64,000 nucleotides of DNA, taken from Roseiarcus sp963717215 (GTDB lineage: Bacteria > Pseudomonadota > Alphaproteobacteria > Rhizobiales > Beijerinckiaceae). A program made the translations under genes and the position numbers. Positions 26,114 to 35,132 of the stretch are shown here, in pieces. The notes beneath the pieces were generated by a model, which worked only from the letters and a program-made list of their open reading frames with translations, made no database searches and was not told where the DNA came from. The number at the start of each line of letters is the position of its first letter. The stretch's first letter is position 1. Where the stretch lies: NCBI GenBank assembly GCA_963717215.1, contig CAVQVS010000009.1:62001-126000 (forward strand), read 5' to 3'.

Positions 26114-27150
26114 TGCGATGCCCCTATGCGGCCGCGGATGAAGAATGCGCCAAGCCCGCCAATTGTTGGCACGAGACCTTTCGGTACGAGGAGCACGAAG
26201 GCGACTAGAATAGCGCCGAGGATGAGCGGAACGTTGCCGAGCAAGGCTTGCCAGCCGGCGCCTCCGCTCGGCGCGTTCGCGCCTAGAGCGGCCGTCAGCC
26301 ATTGGATTCCAACGCAACCGAGGATCGGCCCAATTAATGTGCCCCGCCCGCCGACAATCACCCAGATGATGATCTGCGCCGACTGCGCCAGGCCGAAGAT
26401 GGTCGGGCTCACGAAATTGCCCCAGTTGGCGAACAGGCAGCCCGCGTAACCCGCAAGCGCCGCGCCGATCGTAAAGGTCGCCAGTTTATAAATGCGGGGA
26501 TCGTAGCCGAGGAGTTGCGCGCGCTGTTCATTTTCGCGGATGCCGACGATCGTGCGGCCGAAGTGGCTGGCGAGCAATGCCCGCAGCCCGAAATAAGTCA
26601 GGATGAGCGAGGCAGTCGAAAGGTAAAACAATCCTTCGAGATCGATTTGCCAATCCTTGAAGAAGGGAACGTTCAGCGCGGGAATGCCTGGAATGCCGTT
26701 AAAGCCGCCGAGCCTCGCGGAGCCGATATGAAACTCAGGGCCAGCGGTCGAATTGATCGAGTTGAAAAGGATCAAAGTCACCGTCAACGTGATCACGCCG
26801 AGATAGACGTCGCTGATGCGGCCGTAAAATATAAAGTAGCCTAGCAAGGCCGCGAAGGCCGCTGGAACCAGAATGGCCAAGACGAGCGGTGTGGTGCTCT
26901 CGCCAATGTTGATCATCGCGATCGCGTAGGTGTAGGCGCCGAGCCCGAAAAACGCCGACTGGCCGAAACAGAGAATGCCTCCAAAGCCCCAAACGAGGGC
27001 GAGCGACAGCGCGAGCACCGCCATGATCATGTAGACCGTGACGTTGAGCACCACGTCGAGATCGAATAGCCAGGGAACGAGGAGGAGCACCGCAAGCCCT
27101 GCGACCGCGACCAGCGCGAGCCCCAGACCATTGCGAGCACGCGCGCTCAA
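26110..27150 (-). CDS. HAAT permease, UrtC/LivM-like
   Basis: A 346-aa inner-membrane permease with about ten hydrophobic segments and the LivM/UrtC hallmarks WGFGGILCFGQSAFFGLGAY, RIVGIRENEQRAQLLGY (as TIVGIRENEQRAQLLGYDP) and GGRGTLIGPILG. I place the start at TTG 27150, which overlaps the preceding TGA in the typical tight coupling of these operons; no ATG is available before the first membrane segment. The C-terminus ends FFIRGRIGASQ. Confidence 0.88.
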   Translation of the reverse strand: MSARARNGLGLALVAVAGLAVLLLVPWLFDLDVVLNVTVYMIMAVLALSLALVWGFGGILCFGQSAFFGLGAYTYAIAMINIGESTTPLVLAILVPAAFAALLGYFIFYGRISDVYLGVITLTVTLILFNSINSTAGPEFHIGSARLGGFNGIPGIPALNVPFFKDWQIDLEGLFYLSTASLILTYFGLRALLASHFGRTIVGIRENEQRAQLLGYDPRIYKLATFTIGAALAGYAGCLFANWGNFVSPTIFGLAQSAQIIIWVIVGGRGTLIGPILGCVGIQWLTAALGANAPSGGAGWQALLGNVPLILGAILVAFVLLVPKGLVPTIGGLGAFFIRGRIGASQ

Positions 27151-28013
27151 AGGCTTCCTCTGAAGAACCGCCCGGTTATACCTTGAGGGAGCGCGCGGAT
27201 GAGGACAATCGCCGCGGCAAGCAACGCAACCTCGCCGAACACTGGGGTCGTGACATAAGTGGCGAGTTGGTTGACGGCTCCGAACAGCGTCGACGCAGCC
27301 GTGGTGCCCATCACGATCGACGCGCCCCCGCCGATCACGGTGATGAAGCATTTGGCCACATACGCCGCGCCGATGGTCGGGAATGTGCCCGACACAGGCG
27401 CAATAACGGCGCCTGCAAGCCCAGTGAGCGCGGCGCCGACGCCAAAGGTGATCGAATAGACGCGGCTTGGATTGACCCCGAGGGCCGCAGCCATGTTAGC
27501 GTTCTGCATCGTTCCGCGGGCGATCAGGCCGAGCTTGGTGAACCGCAGGACTGCGAGCACGCCGCCAAGGACGACAATCGCGACGCCGATCACAAAAAGC
27601 GTGTAGGCGCTGGTCCGATATTGTCCGATCTCGAAACTGCCGAGCGGCGCCGAGAGGCCGACGGTTGTGTTGCCAAAGATCGCCGTCGTCAGCCCAACGA
27701 GAAACAGGCTCAGCCCCCAAGTCGCCAGCATCGTGTCGATCATGCGGCCATACAGCCAGCGGATGATCGTGCGCTCGACGATGATTCCGATTGCGCCGAC
27801 AACGATCGGCGCAACGATCAGCATCGCGACCCAGATGCTGAGGCCCATACGATTGGCTTCGATGGCGGCGTAGCCGCCAAGCATGAGAAACTCGCCGTGT
27901 GCGAGGTTGATGACCTTCATCATCCCGAAAATGATCGCCAGGCCCACGCTCATGAGCGCGAGGCTGGCGATCGCGTAGACGACCTGGATCGCTAAAAGCA
28001 CTACGAGATCCAC
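27147..28013 (-). CDS. HAAT permease, UrtB/LivH-like
   Basis: A 288-aa inner-membrane permease with the LivH/UrtB hallmark KVINLAHGEFLMLGGYAA, GLIARGTMQNANMAAALGVN (coupling loop facing the ATPase) and GGGASIVMGTTAASTLFGAV. The start ATG 28013 follows the binding-protein gene by 34 bp. It pairs with the UrtC-like permease to form the membrane channel. Confidence 0.9.
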   Translation of the reverse strand: MDLVVLLAIQVVYAIASLALMSVGLAIIFGMMKVINLAHGEFLMLGGYAAIEANRMGLSIWVAMLIVAPIVVGAIGIIVERTIIRWLYGRMIDTMLATWGLSLFLVGLTTAIFGNTTVGLSAPLGSFEIGQYRTSAYTLFVIGVAIVVLGGVLAVLRFTKLGLIARGTMQNANMAAALGVNPSRVYSITFGVGAALTGLAGAVIAPVSGTFPTIGAAYVAKCFITVIGGGASIVMGTTAASTLFGAVNQLATYVTTPVFGEVALLAAAIVLIRALPQGITGRFFRGSL

Positions 28014-28047
28014 GAGCGGGCCCGCATGCTCTGCCCGAAAAGCGGGC

Positions 28048-29271
28048 TCAGAATTTGATCACGTATTGCTGGTTGTCGTTCGGGTTCTTCTTGAGGTCGC
28101 AGACCGCCGCGGTGTCCGTCGGCTTCTGCTGTGAGAAATCTTCAAGCAGATTGAACTTCTTGTCCTTCACCTCGGCGATGTGAACGTCGAGAATGCAATG
28201 ATGCGTCGGCGGATCGATCGTGACCTTGCCCGACGGCGCGTCGATGCTGATGCCGGTTTCGAGCGCCTCGATTACCTTCAGCCGGTCGATGCTTTCGGCC
28301 TTCTTCACGCCCTCAGCCCAAAGCTTGAAACCCTGGTAGGTCCCCATCGCGAGCTCGGTGACATTGGGATAATCCGCGCCAAAGCGCTTGTGAAATGCAT
28401 CCAGGAAAGCGGTGTTAGCCGGGTTTTTGACGCTCTCGAAATAGTTGTAGCAAACCAGCATGCCGTTCGCTTCCTCAGGCGAAAGCACGATCTGCTCGTT
28501 GCCGACGCCGAAAGTCGTCGAGGCCATCGGAATGGTCTTGTTCATACCCGCCGCCGCCCACTGACGATAAAACGAAATGTGGGCGCCCCCCACCAAGGCT
28601 GACCACACGAAGTCAGGCTTCGCGGCTTGGATCTTTGAAATGGTCGAGGAGAAGTTGGTCACGTCGAGCGGAAAATACTCGATCGAGAGAACCTCGCCGC
28701 CATTGTCAGTGGTGTATTTCTTCACCCACTGCGATGTAATTTGCCCGTAATTGTAATCTGCGGCGACGACATAGACTTTCTTGCCCCATTTTTTCATCGC
28801 ATAAGGCACGAGTTTCTCGACGGTCTGCGCTGGCGTCACTCCGGTGTCGAACTGATTGCGGTCGCAGACCCCGCCCTCGTATTGTGTGTTGTAAAAATAG
28901 AGCGTCTTGAACTTGTCGAGAACCGGGCGGATAACCTCTCGCGAGGCGGACGTGATGCCGCCGTGCACGACCGCGACCTTGTCTTTCAGCGCCGCCTGCT
29001 GGGCGAACTGGGTATAAAGCTGCATGCTTGATTGGGTGTCGTAGTTGATGAGCTGGAGCGGACGGCCCAGCAACCCCCCGGCAGCGTTGGCTTCCTCAAT
29101 CGCAAACGTGAACACGTCGACCATCGGCTTGCCATAGATGTCGAGCCCGCCCGAAAGGTCGTGCAGGCTGCCAACCTTGATCGGGTCGGCCGCGAAAGCG
29201 GGTCCGCCCAAAGCGCTCGCGCCGGCTAAAGCGGCGGCGGTCCCGAGAAATTGCCTCCGGTCGATATTCAT
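28048..29271 (-). CDS. Periplasmic binding protein, UrtA/FmdD/AmiC-like
   Basis: A 407-aa type-1 binding protein of the urea/short-chain-amide group. A Tat signal is visible (RRQFLGTAAALAG then GGPAFAADP). The family texts include GGLDIYGKPMVDVFTFAIEE, YNTQYEGGVCDRNQFDTGV (the conserved YEG-Cys region of UrtA/AmiC) and YVVAADYNYGQITSQWVKKY. ATG 29271 has GAGGGAG upstream. Order amidase - binding protein - two permeases - two ATPases - amidase indicates that the ligand is an amide or ureide that is hydrolysed after import. Confidence 0.9.
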   Translation of the reverse strand: MNIDRRQFLGTAAALAGASALGGPAFAADPIKVGSLHDLSGGLDIYGKPMVDVFTFAIEEANAAGGLLGRPLQLINYDTQSSMQLYTQFAQQAALKDKVAVVHGGITSASREVIRPVLDKFKTLYFYNTQYEGGVCDRNQFDTGVTPAQTVEKLVPYAMKKWGKKVYVVAADYNYGQITSQWVKKYTTDNGGEVLSIEYFPLDVTNFSSTISKIQAAKPDFVWSALVGGAHISFYRQWAAAGMNKTIPMASTTFGVGNEQIVLSPEEANGMLVCYNYFESVKNPANTAFLDAFHKRFGADYPNVTELAMGTYQGFKLWAEGVKKAESIDRLKVIEALETGISIDAPSGKVTIDPPTHHCILDVHIAEVKDKKFNLLEDFSQQKPTDTAAVCDLKKNPNDNQQYVIKF

Positions 29272-29515
29272 ATCGTTACTCCCTCTCTGTCGCCCCGATA
29301 TCGGCGCGTAAAGCCAGTCTGGGCTCACGCACTAACTGCGCCCTGCGCGATAAACGTCTCGCCAGACGCAAGCAGGATAGGCGCCACCTGGTCTCGAGCG
29401 TTACGCCATCCCACTCTAACCCGACTTTTCGCATTATGCTTGCCTGCCTCGGCCATAAGGCTTGTTTATTGTTGCGGAGGCGGAGCGGCAACGTGGAGTC
29501 CCCGGGCCTCGCATA

Positions 29516-30916
29516 TCAGGAGACAGGCGGGGTCCGCCGATGCCAGTCCGTGGCCAGCTGAAACGCATGACCAGCGCGGACGAGCACGTCTTCAGAGAGG
29601 TGGGGACCGACAAGCTGCATGCTGAGCGGCATCGCAGAAGAGTCCAGGCCGTTCGGCACAGTGAGCGTCGGACTCCCGGAGAAGTCAAAGGGGGCCGTGA
29701 AACGCAAGATGTTCAGGAGCACGTTGGGGTCCTCGCCATAGGCCTTCATGAGTTCGAGACTGGGGGTCGGAACAGGCATGGTTGGGATCAGCAAAATGTC
29801 GACCGATTGGAACAACTCGGACAGCTCGCGAGAAAATCGCATTCGTTCGAGCGCGATGCCCGCGATGTCGGTTCCCTTCGTCGCTAGCCCTTGCTCGATC
29901 AAGGCTGCGAGATCGGGACCATATTCCGATTTTCTCGACGGATAGGTTTCGGCATGCGCGGCCGCCGTTTCGACGGAGCACATCGCGATCCATTGACTGA
30001 CGAGCTTCTGATAGGGCGGAAAGCGCACCTCGCGGATCGCGGCGCCCAAGCCGCTCAACACCCGCTCGGCCTCCGTCAGCGCCGCGACGACTTGCCCATC
30101 GATGCCGTCGGACGCGTATCCTCGGTCTATGCCCACCCGCAGGCCACGAATTCCATTCCCGATCGTCTCGAGATAGTTTGGGACTGCCGCCTTGTAGGTC
30201 GTCGGGTCATTTCTGTCCGCGCCGGCGATCACGCCGAGCATGGCGGCGGCGTCGGCGACAGACCGCGCCATCGGCCCGACATGGTCCAATGTGTCCGCGA
30301 GCGGAAAGACGCCGTATCGGCTGACCCGACCCCATGTCGGCTTGATGCCTGTCAGACCGCAGGTGGCGGAGGGAAACCGGATCGACCCTCCCGTGTCGCT
30401 GCCCAGGCTGCCATAGCAAAGCCCCAACGACGTCGCGACGCCAGATCCGGTCGAAGACGAGCCGACCCAATAGCCCTTGTTCCACGGGTTCAAGGGAACG
30501 GCGACTTGCGGGTGATGAGAGGTGTATGCGCCCTCCGTCATCTGCAGCTTTCCGAGGAGAATCGCGCCTGCGTCCTCAAGGCGCTCCACAACGGTCGCGT
30601 TGAATGATGGAACGAAGCTGTTGAAGATCGCCGTCCCGCCTTGGGTCGGAGCGAAGGTCGTGTAGCAAAGGTCCTTGACCGCGATCGGCACCCCATGGAG
30701 AGGGCCGCGCCAGAGACCGCGCGCAATTTCCGCGTCGGCTGCTTTCGCTCGATCAAGCGCGCGCTCAGCGAGCACGGTCGCGTAAGAGTGATATTGCCCG
30801 TCGAGCTTTGCGATGCGCTGCAAAATCGTGCCGGTTACCTCGCCTGACGAGAATTTCTTTCTCCGAATGAGATCGGAGACGCTTATCAACAATTCATACG
30901 CCAAATCCGACGGCAT
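29516..30916 (-). CDS. Amidase (amidase-signature family) 2
   Basis: A 466-aa amidase-signature enzyme, GatA-like in length and text. The triad is Lys81 (GVPIAVKDLCYTT), cis-Ser153 (WVGSSSTGSGVA) and nucleophile Ser178 (LGSDTGGSIRFPSATCG). The usual GGSSGGSA stretch is changed to VGSSSTGSG, so substrate contacts may differ. There are no GatB/GatC neighbours, so it is not the tRNA amidotransferase subunit. It is the first gene on the minus-strand amide operon, 245 bp before the binding-protein gene. Confidence 0.88.
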   Translation of the reverse strand: MPSDLAYELLISVSDLIRRKKFSSGEVTGTILQRIAKLDGQYHSYATVLAERALDRAKAADAEIARGLWRGPLHGVPIAVKDLCYTTFAPTQGGTAIFNSFVPSFNATVVERLEDAGAILLGKLQMTEGAYTSHHPQVAVPLNPWNKGYWVGSSSTGSGVATSLGLCYGSLGSDTGGSIRFPSATCGLTGIKPTWGRVSRYGVFPLADTLDHVGPMARSVADAAAMLGVIAGADRNDPTTYKAAVPNYLETIGNGIRGLRVGIDRGYASDGIDGQVVAALTEAERVLSGLGAAIREVRFPPYQKLVSQWIAMCSVETAAAHAETYPSRKSEYGPDLAALIEQGLATKGTDIAGIALERMRFSRELSELFQSVDILLIPTMPVPTPSLELMKAYGEDPNVLLNILRFTAPFDFSGSPTLTVPNGLDSSAMPLSMQLVGPHLSEDVLVRAGHAFQLATDWHRRTPPVS

Positions 30917-31516
30917 CAGCGGTTCTCCGAGGCGCGAAGGGGTGCGTCTCTAAAAGAGGCGGCAGTTCGAAGCTCAAGCCAGCGCTCCCGCAAAATAGCG
31001 CATCGCGCGGACCGTGCTTGCCTCGCGCCGCCATCGCCGCTTGTCTCTAGGTGGCTGTGCGATGGAAATCGGGACGGCCCAGTCCGACCCGCGCCGCGCT
31101 CTACAGATTTCTCAAGATCGTTCAAAAAGCAGCCTGACGAGCCCATTCTGCGACGGATTGCCCGGAAGTCTTGGAAAACGCGGGTTAACGAGGCATGTCT
31201 TTCGCGGGACTGAAGGAGCTTCCCCCAGTGCGGCCGCGCGCCGTGCTCCTGTGGGATAACCGCACAACCGTGGGCGACCTTTCGCTAACGCCCGGCTGAA
31301 AGCTTCGTGAAACCAGCGCCGCGCGATTTCACTCGCCTGGCGGCGTCGGTCTCAGGCGCAGATCTGTTTCTCAGGCAGAAGTTCGCCGGTCTTGTCCTTG
31401 ACCTCTGAGACTGGCTATGAAGAGCCTTTCGCGGGTCGACAAGTCCATCGGTCGGGAGGAACTATGATCGGCCAGTCGCCGAGGCTTGACGGCTTCCGCG
31501 CGTACGGTGGATATTC
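30917..31516. other. Divergent intergenic region, no gene seen
   Basis: About 600 bp between amidase 2 (minus) and the first CUT2 ATPase (plus). The possible short reading frames have no start signals or family features. It should hold promoters for both operons; I could not identify a convincing operator. Confidence 0.5.
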
Positions 31517-33049
31517 GTGGATATGACGCCCCCGGATCGTGTTCCGGTGTTGCGGGTTGTCGGCGTCACGAAAACCTTCGGCGCCGCGAACGCGCTTTCC
31601 GATGTCAGCTTTAGCGTCGGGCGCGGAGAAGTTCACGCGCTGGTCGGAGAGAACGGCGCCGGCAAGTCAACGTTGGTCAAGATCGTCACCGGCATCCTTG
31701 AACCGAGCTCGGGGCACATCGAACTGAACGGCGAGCCCACGCGCTTCGTCACCCCAGCCGAAGCGCGCCGCGCCGGCGTCGCCGCAGTCTATCAGGATCC
31801 GAAGCTGTTCCCGCATCTGGATGTCGCGGAGAACATCAGTATGGGCGCGACGCCAACGTCGGCTTTTGGAGTCGTCGACCGCAGGGCCGGTGTTGCACGA
31901 GCGCGCGAGGCACTCGCCAGAATCGGTGTCGCCATTAACCCGCGCGCGCTAATCGCCGCGCTTTCCGTTGCTGAACTGCAGTTCGTCGAAATCGCTCGCG
32001 CGCTGGCCGCTGACCCGCAACTCTTGATCCTCGACGAACCGACCTCGTCGTTGACCCCGGCTGAGGCCGAGAAACTCTTCCGCATCGTGCGCGACCTGCG
32101 CGAGCGGGGAACCGCGATCCTGTTCATCACGCACAGGCTAGAGGAATTGACGCTCATCGCCGATACGGTCACCGTCCTGCGGGACGGACGGCATGTGGCG
32201 ACGCGGCCCGTTGCGGACGTGACGCGGACGGAGATCGTTCGCATGATGGTCGGCCGTCCGCTCGAAGGCATGTTCGCCGAGCGCGCGAAGCGAACGCCCG
32301 GCCGGGAAGTTCTCCGCGTCGACGGACTGACCAGGGATGGCGCCTTCTCGAACGTCACGTTCGCGCTTAGGGCGGGCGAGATCGTCGGCATGGCGGGGCT
32401 CGTCGGGTCGGGCCGCTCCGAGATCGCGCAGGCTTGCTTCGGTCTTTCCCCGCCAACCGCAGGCAGGATAGCCATCGACGGCGTCCCGGTCGCGCCACGC
32501 AGCCCGAAGCAGATGCTGGCCCTTGGACTCGCGTACCTTCCGGAAGATCGCGACGGACTGGGCCTCATCATGTCGGCTCCAATCGCAGACAATGTCACAC
32601 TGCCGATCCTGGATCGGCTCGCGAAACTCGGTTTCATCGACGAGACGGCGGGGCGGGCAATCGCTTCCGAGGCGGTCGAGACCTATCACGTCCGCACCAC
32701 CGGCATCGACCAGCTTGTCTCGGACCTGTCCGGCGGCAACCGGCAGAAGGTCGCATTCGCCCGCTGGTTATCGACGAAGCCCAAGATCCTCATCCTCGAC
32801 GAGCCCACGCACGGGGTGGACATCGGCTCGAAGGCGCAGATTCACGGCATCATCGCGCAACTCGCTGACGAGGGCCTGGCGATTCTCGTCATCTCCTCCG
32901 ACCTGCCGGAAGTGCTTGGCGTCTCGGACCGCATTCTTGTCATCGCCGAAGGCGAACTCGTCGCGGAAATGGACGCGGCCTCCGTCGATCAGGAGACTGT
33001 GATGATGGCGGCCACCCGAAACGCCCCGGTTGGCGCGCATGCCCACTGA
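31517..33049 (+). CDS. CUT2 sugar ABC ATPase, system 1 (RbsA/MglA-type)
   Basis: A 510-aa fused two-domain ABC ATPase. N-half: Walker A GENGAGKST (44-52), SVAELQFVEIARALAADPQL, Walker B LILDEPTSSLTPAEAEKL. C-half: the degenerate nucleotide site GLVGSGRSEIAQACFG typical of RbsA/MglA/RhaT ATPases, signature LSGGNRQKVAFARWL and DEPTHGVDIGSKAQIH. The likely starts are GTG 31517 or ATG 31523. It heads the operon ATPase-permease-permease-binding protein, with short overlaps to the next genes. Confidence 0.92.
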   Translation: MDMTPPDRVPVLRVVGVTKTFGAANALSDVSFSVGRGEVHALVGENGAGKSTLVKIVTGILEPSSGHIELNGEPTRFVTPAEARRAGVAAVYQDPKLFPHLDVAENISMGATPTSAFGVVDRRAGVARAREALARIGVAINPRALIAALSVAELQFVEIARALAADPQLLILDEPTSSLTPAEAEKLFRIVRDLRERGTAILFITHRLEELTLIADTVTVLRDGRHVATRPVADVTRTEIVRMMVGRPLEGMFAERAKRTPGREVLRVDGLTRDGAFSNVTFALRAGEIVGMAGLVGSGRSEIAQACFGLSPPTAGRIAIDGVPVAPRSPKQMLALGLAYLPEDRDGLGLIMSAPIADNVTLPILDRLAKLGFIDETAGRAIASEAVETYHVRTTGIDQLVSDLSGGNRQKVAFARWLSTKPKILILDEPTHGVDIGSKAQIHGIIAQLADEGLAILVISSDLPEVLGVSDRILVIAEGELVAEMDAASVDQETVMMAATRNAPVGAHAH

Positions 33050-34076
33050 GGGCGCGACGGCGCCCGACGACGAGGCGCACAAGGGCTTTGGCCAGTTCGC
33101 CCTGAAGTTTCGGATGAGCGGCGTCGCCGGCTTTCTAGTTTTGCTTGGGCTAGCGTTCACGCTGCTTCGGCCGCAGTTCATCACGCCCGGAAACCTGAGC
33201 GCGATCATTTCCAATGCGGCCATTCTTGCAATTGTGGCGGCGGCGCAGGCGGTGGTGCTCATCACCAGAAACCTTGACGTTTCGGTGGGCTCCATCATGG
33301 GGTTCTCAGCCTACCTCACCGCCGATTTTGCGGCCCGACATCCGGACGCCGGCCTGTTGCTTATGCTGGCGCCGCTCGCGATCGGGGCTGTGCTCGGGGC
33401 GCTGAACGGGCTGCTGGTCGCTTATGGTCGCGTCTCTCCGCTGATCGCAACGCTTGGCACAATGTCTGTTTATCGCGGTCTGACCTATGTCTATGCGCAC
33501 GGGCAAGAGATCACATCGAGCCGCCTTCCTCAATGGATGAACGTGCTTCCGGAGGCGAGGCTCGCCGGCGTTCCGATCTTGGTCGTCATTGCCTTTATCG
33601 TCGTCTGTCTCCTGGCGGCGTTTCTGCGATTTTATCCTTTGGGGAGGCGCATGTACGCGGTGGGGTCGAATGTCTCGGCAAGCGCCTTCTTCGGGCTCAG
33701 GACGCAGCGCATCGTGCTTTTCGCCTATGTTCTCGGCGGCGTTCTTTGCGGCCTCGCTGGCTTCCTTTACGCTGCGCGTGTGGGAACTGTGACCGTCGTC
33801 CTCGCATCCGGCTGGGAGCTGACGTCGCTCGCCGCGGCGGTCATCGGCGGCGTCAGCGTCGCGGGCGGCTCGGGGAACGTCATCGGCGCCGCGCTCGGCG
33901 CTGTGGTGCTCGCGACGATCGACAACGGTCTCGTGCTTCTCGGTATCCCGGAGTTCTGGCGCATGTTCATTCAGGGCGCGGCGATTGTGTTGGCCGCGAC
34001 GGCGGACGTGATCATCGCCGGGCAGGTCCGCAACACTCTTCGCGTGCGCCGCCGCATCGCCAGGACATCGCCATGA
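33039..34076 (+). CDS. CUT2 sugar ABC permease A, system 1
   Basis: A 345-aa RbsC-like inner-membrane permease: NLDVSVGSIMGFSAYLTADF, NGLLVAYGRVSPLIATLGTM (the conserved permease motif), GRRMYAVGSNVSASAFFGLR and AGGSGNVIGAALGAVVLATI. ATG 33039 overlaps the ATPase stop; its own stop overlaps the next start (ATGA). A second, different permease follows, so the channel is probably a heterodimer as in LsrCD or RhaPQ. Confidence 0.9.
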   Translation: MPTEGATAPDDEAHKGFGQFALKFRMSGVAGFLVLLGLAFTLLRPQFITPGNLSAIISNAAILAIVAAAQAVVLITRNLDVSVGSIMGFSAYLTADFAARHPDAGLLLMLAPLAIGAVLGALNGLLVAYGRVSPLIATLGTMSVYRGLTYVYAHGQEITSSRLPQWMNVLPEARLAGVPILVVIAFIVVCLLAAFLRFYPLGRRMYAVGSNVSASAFFGLRTQRIVLFAYVLGGVLCGLAGFLYAARVGTVTVVLASGWELTSLAAAVIGGVSVAGGSGNVIGAALGAVVLATIDNGLVLLGIPEFWRMFIQGAAIVLAATADVIIAGQVRNTLRVRRRIARTSP

Positions 34077-35053
34077 TGCGCAAGTTGCCCCAGTGGGAGC
34101 TGACGCTCTTCGTATTGACGCTGGCGGCGGGGGCCTGGTCGGCCTATCTTTCGCCCTACTACCTGAGCTTCGATCAGATCGCGGAATCGACGCGCCATTT
34201 CGTCTTTCCGGGCATCCTCGCCATCGGGCTTGCGGTTGTCGTGGTTCTCGGCGAGATCGACATTTCCCTCGCTTCTACGCTCGCGTTCGGCGCCGTGCTA
34301 TTTTCCAAGTTCTCCGCCTTCGGCGTGCCGATCTGGGTAGCGACGCCGCTGGTTATCTTAGCCTGCGCTGCGCTCGGGGCTCTGAACGGCGTCCTCGTCG
34401 CCCGGTTGGCGCTTCCTTCCCTCGCCGTCACGCTGGGTACGATGGGAGCGTTTCGCGGGCTCGCCTTCATTCTGGGGTCGGAGACCGGCTACACCGATTT
34501 TGACGATTCCTACCTCTATGTCGGATCGGAGCAGGCGTTCGGCGCCGTGCCCATATCGTTCATTCTCTTCCTCTTCATCGCGCTCGCAGTCGGCGTTCTC
34601 ATGCGGCGCACCGTTTTCGGGCGCCGCTGCTATGCCATCGGACTGAACAAGGAGGCGTCCTGGGCTGCGGGCATCGATGTCGCCCGCATCAAGATTGAGG
34701 CCTATACGCTGGCGGGCGGGCTCGCCGGCGTCGCGGCGCTCGTCTGGATTGGACAATACGGATCCGCGCGCGGCGATAACGCCGACGGCGCGATCCTGTT
34801 CGTGGTTACGGCTGTCGTCCTCGGCGGCCTCGACATCAACGGCGGGCGCGGGGCCATCTTCGGCGTAGTGCTCGCGCTCTTCCTGCTTGGCACGATGCGC
34901 AATGGCATGGGCCTCGCCAACATTCCCGGGCCAACGCAGACGATCGTGCTCGGCGCCCTCTTGATCGTCGGCGTCCTGCGTCCCATTCTGTTCCGCGGCG
35001 TCGCCCGCGGCTACAAGTTTGCGTTCTCTCGAACGGCGGTCGCCTCGAATTGA
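34073..35053 (+). CDS. CUT2 sugar ABC permease B, system 1
   Basis: A 326-aa RbsC-like permease: EIDISLASTLAFGAVLFSKF, NGVLVARLALPSLAVTLGTM, GRRCYAIGLNKEASWAAGID and GGLDINGGRGAIFGVVLALF. ATG 34073 overlaps the previous stop. The open frame extends well upstream inside permease A but without membrane character, so the start is secure. It is followed 79 bp later by the binding-protein gene. Confidence 0.9.
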   Translation: MMRKLPQWELTLFVLTLAAGAWSAYLSPYYLSFDQIAESTRHFVFPGILAIGLAVVVVLGEIDISLASTLAFGAVLFSKFSAFGVPIWVATPLVILACAALGALNGVLVARLALPSLAVTLGTMGAFRGLAFILGSETGYTDFDDSYLYVGSEQAFGAVPISFILFLFIALAVGVLMRRTVFGRRCYAIGLNKEASWAAGIDVARIKIEAYTLAGGLAGVAALVWIGQYGSARGDNADGAILFVVTAVVLGGLDINGGRGAIFGVVLALFLLGTMRNGMGLANIPGPTQTIVLGALLIVGVLRPILFRGVARGYKFAFSRTAVASN

Positions 35054-35132
35054 AGAAGGCTGAGCGGACGTAAAAGATCACACGCGCAGAGCGCGACGTG
35101 GGATCCTAATACCAACGAAGGAGGAGGACACG

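Noticed and set aside
27183..27995. A 270-codon plus-strand frame opposite the UrtB-like permease
   Set aside because: Charged, repetitive antisense translation of a membrane protein; no domain.
31014..31259. Short plus-strand frame in the amidase/CUT2 gap
   Set aside because: No ribosome site, Arg/Ser-rich, and no similarity to a family I know.
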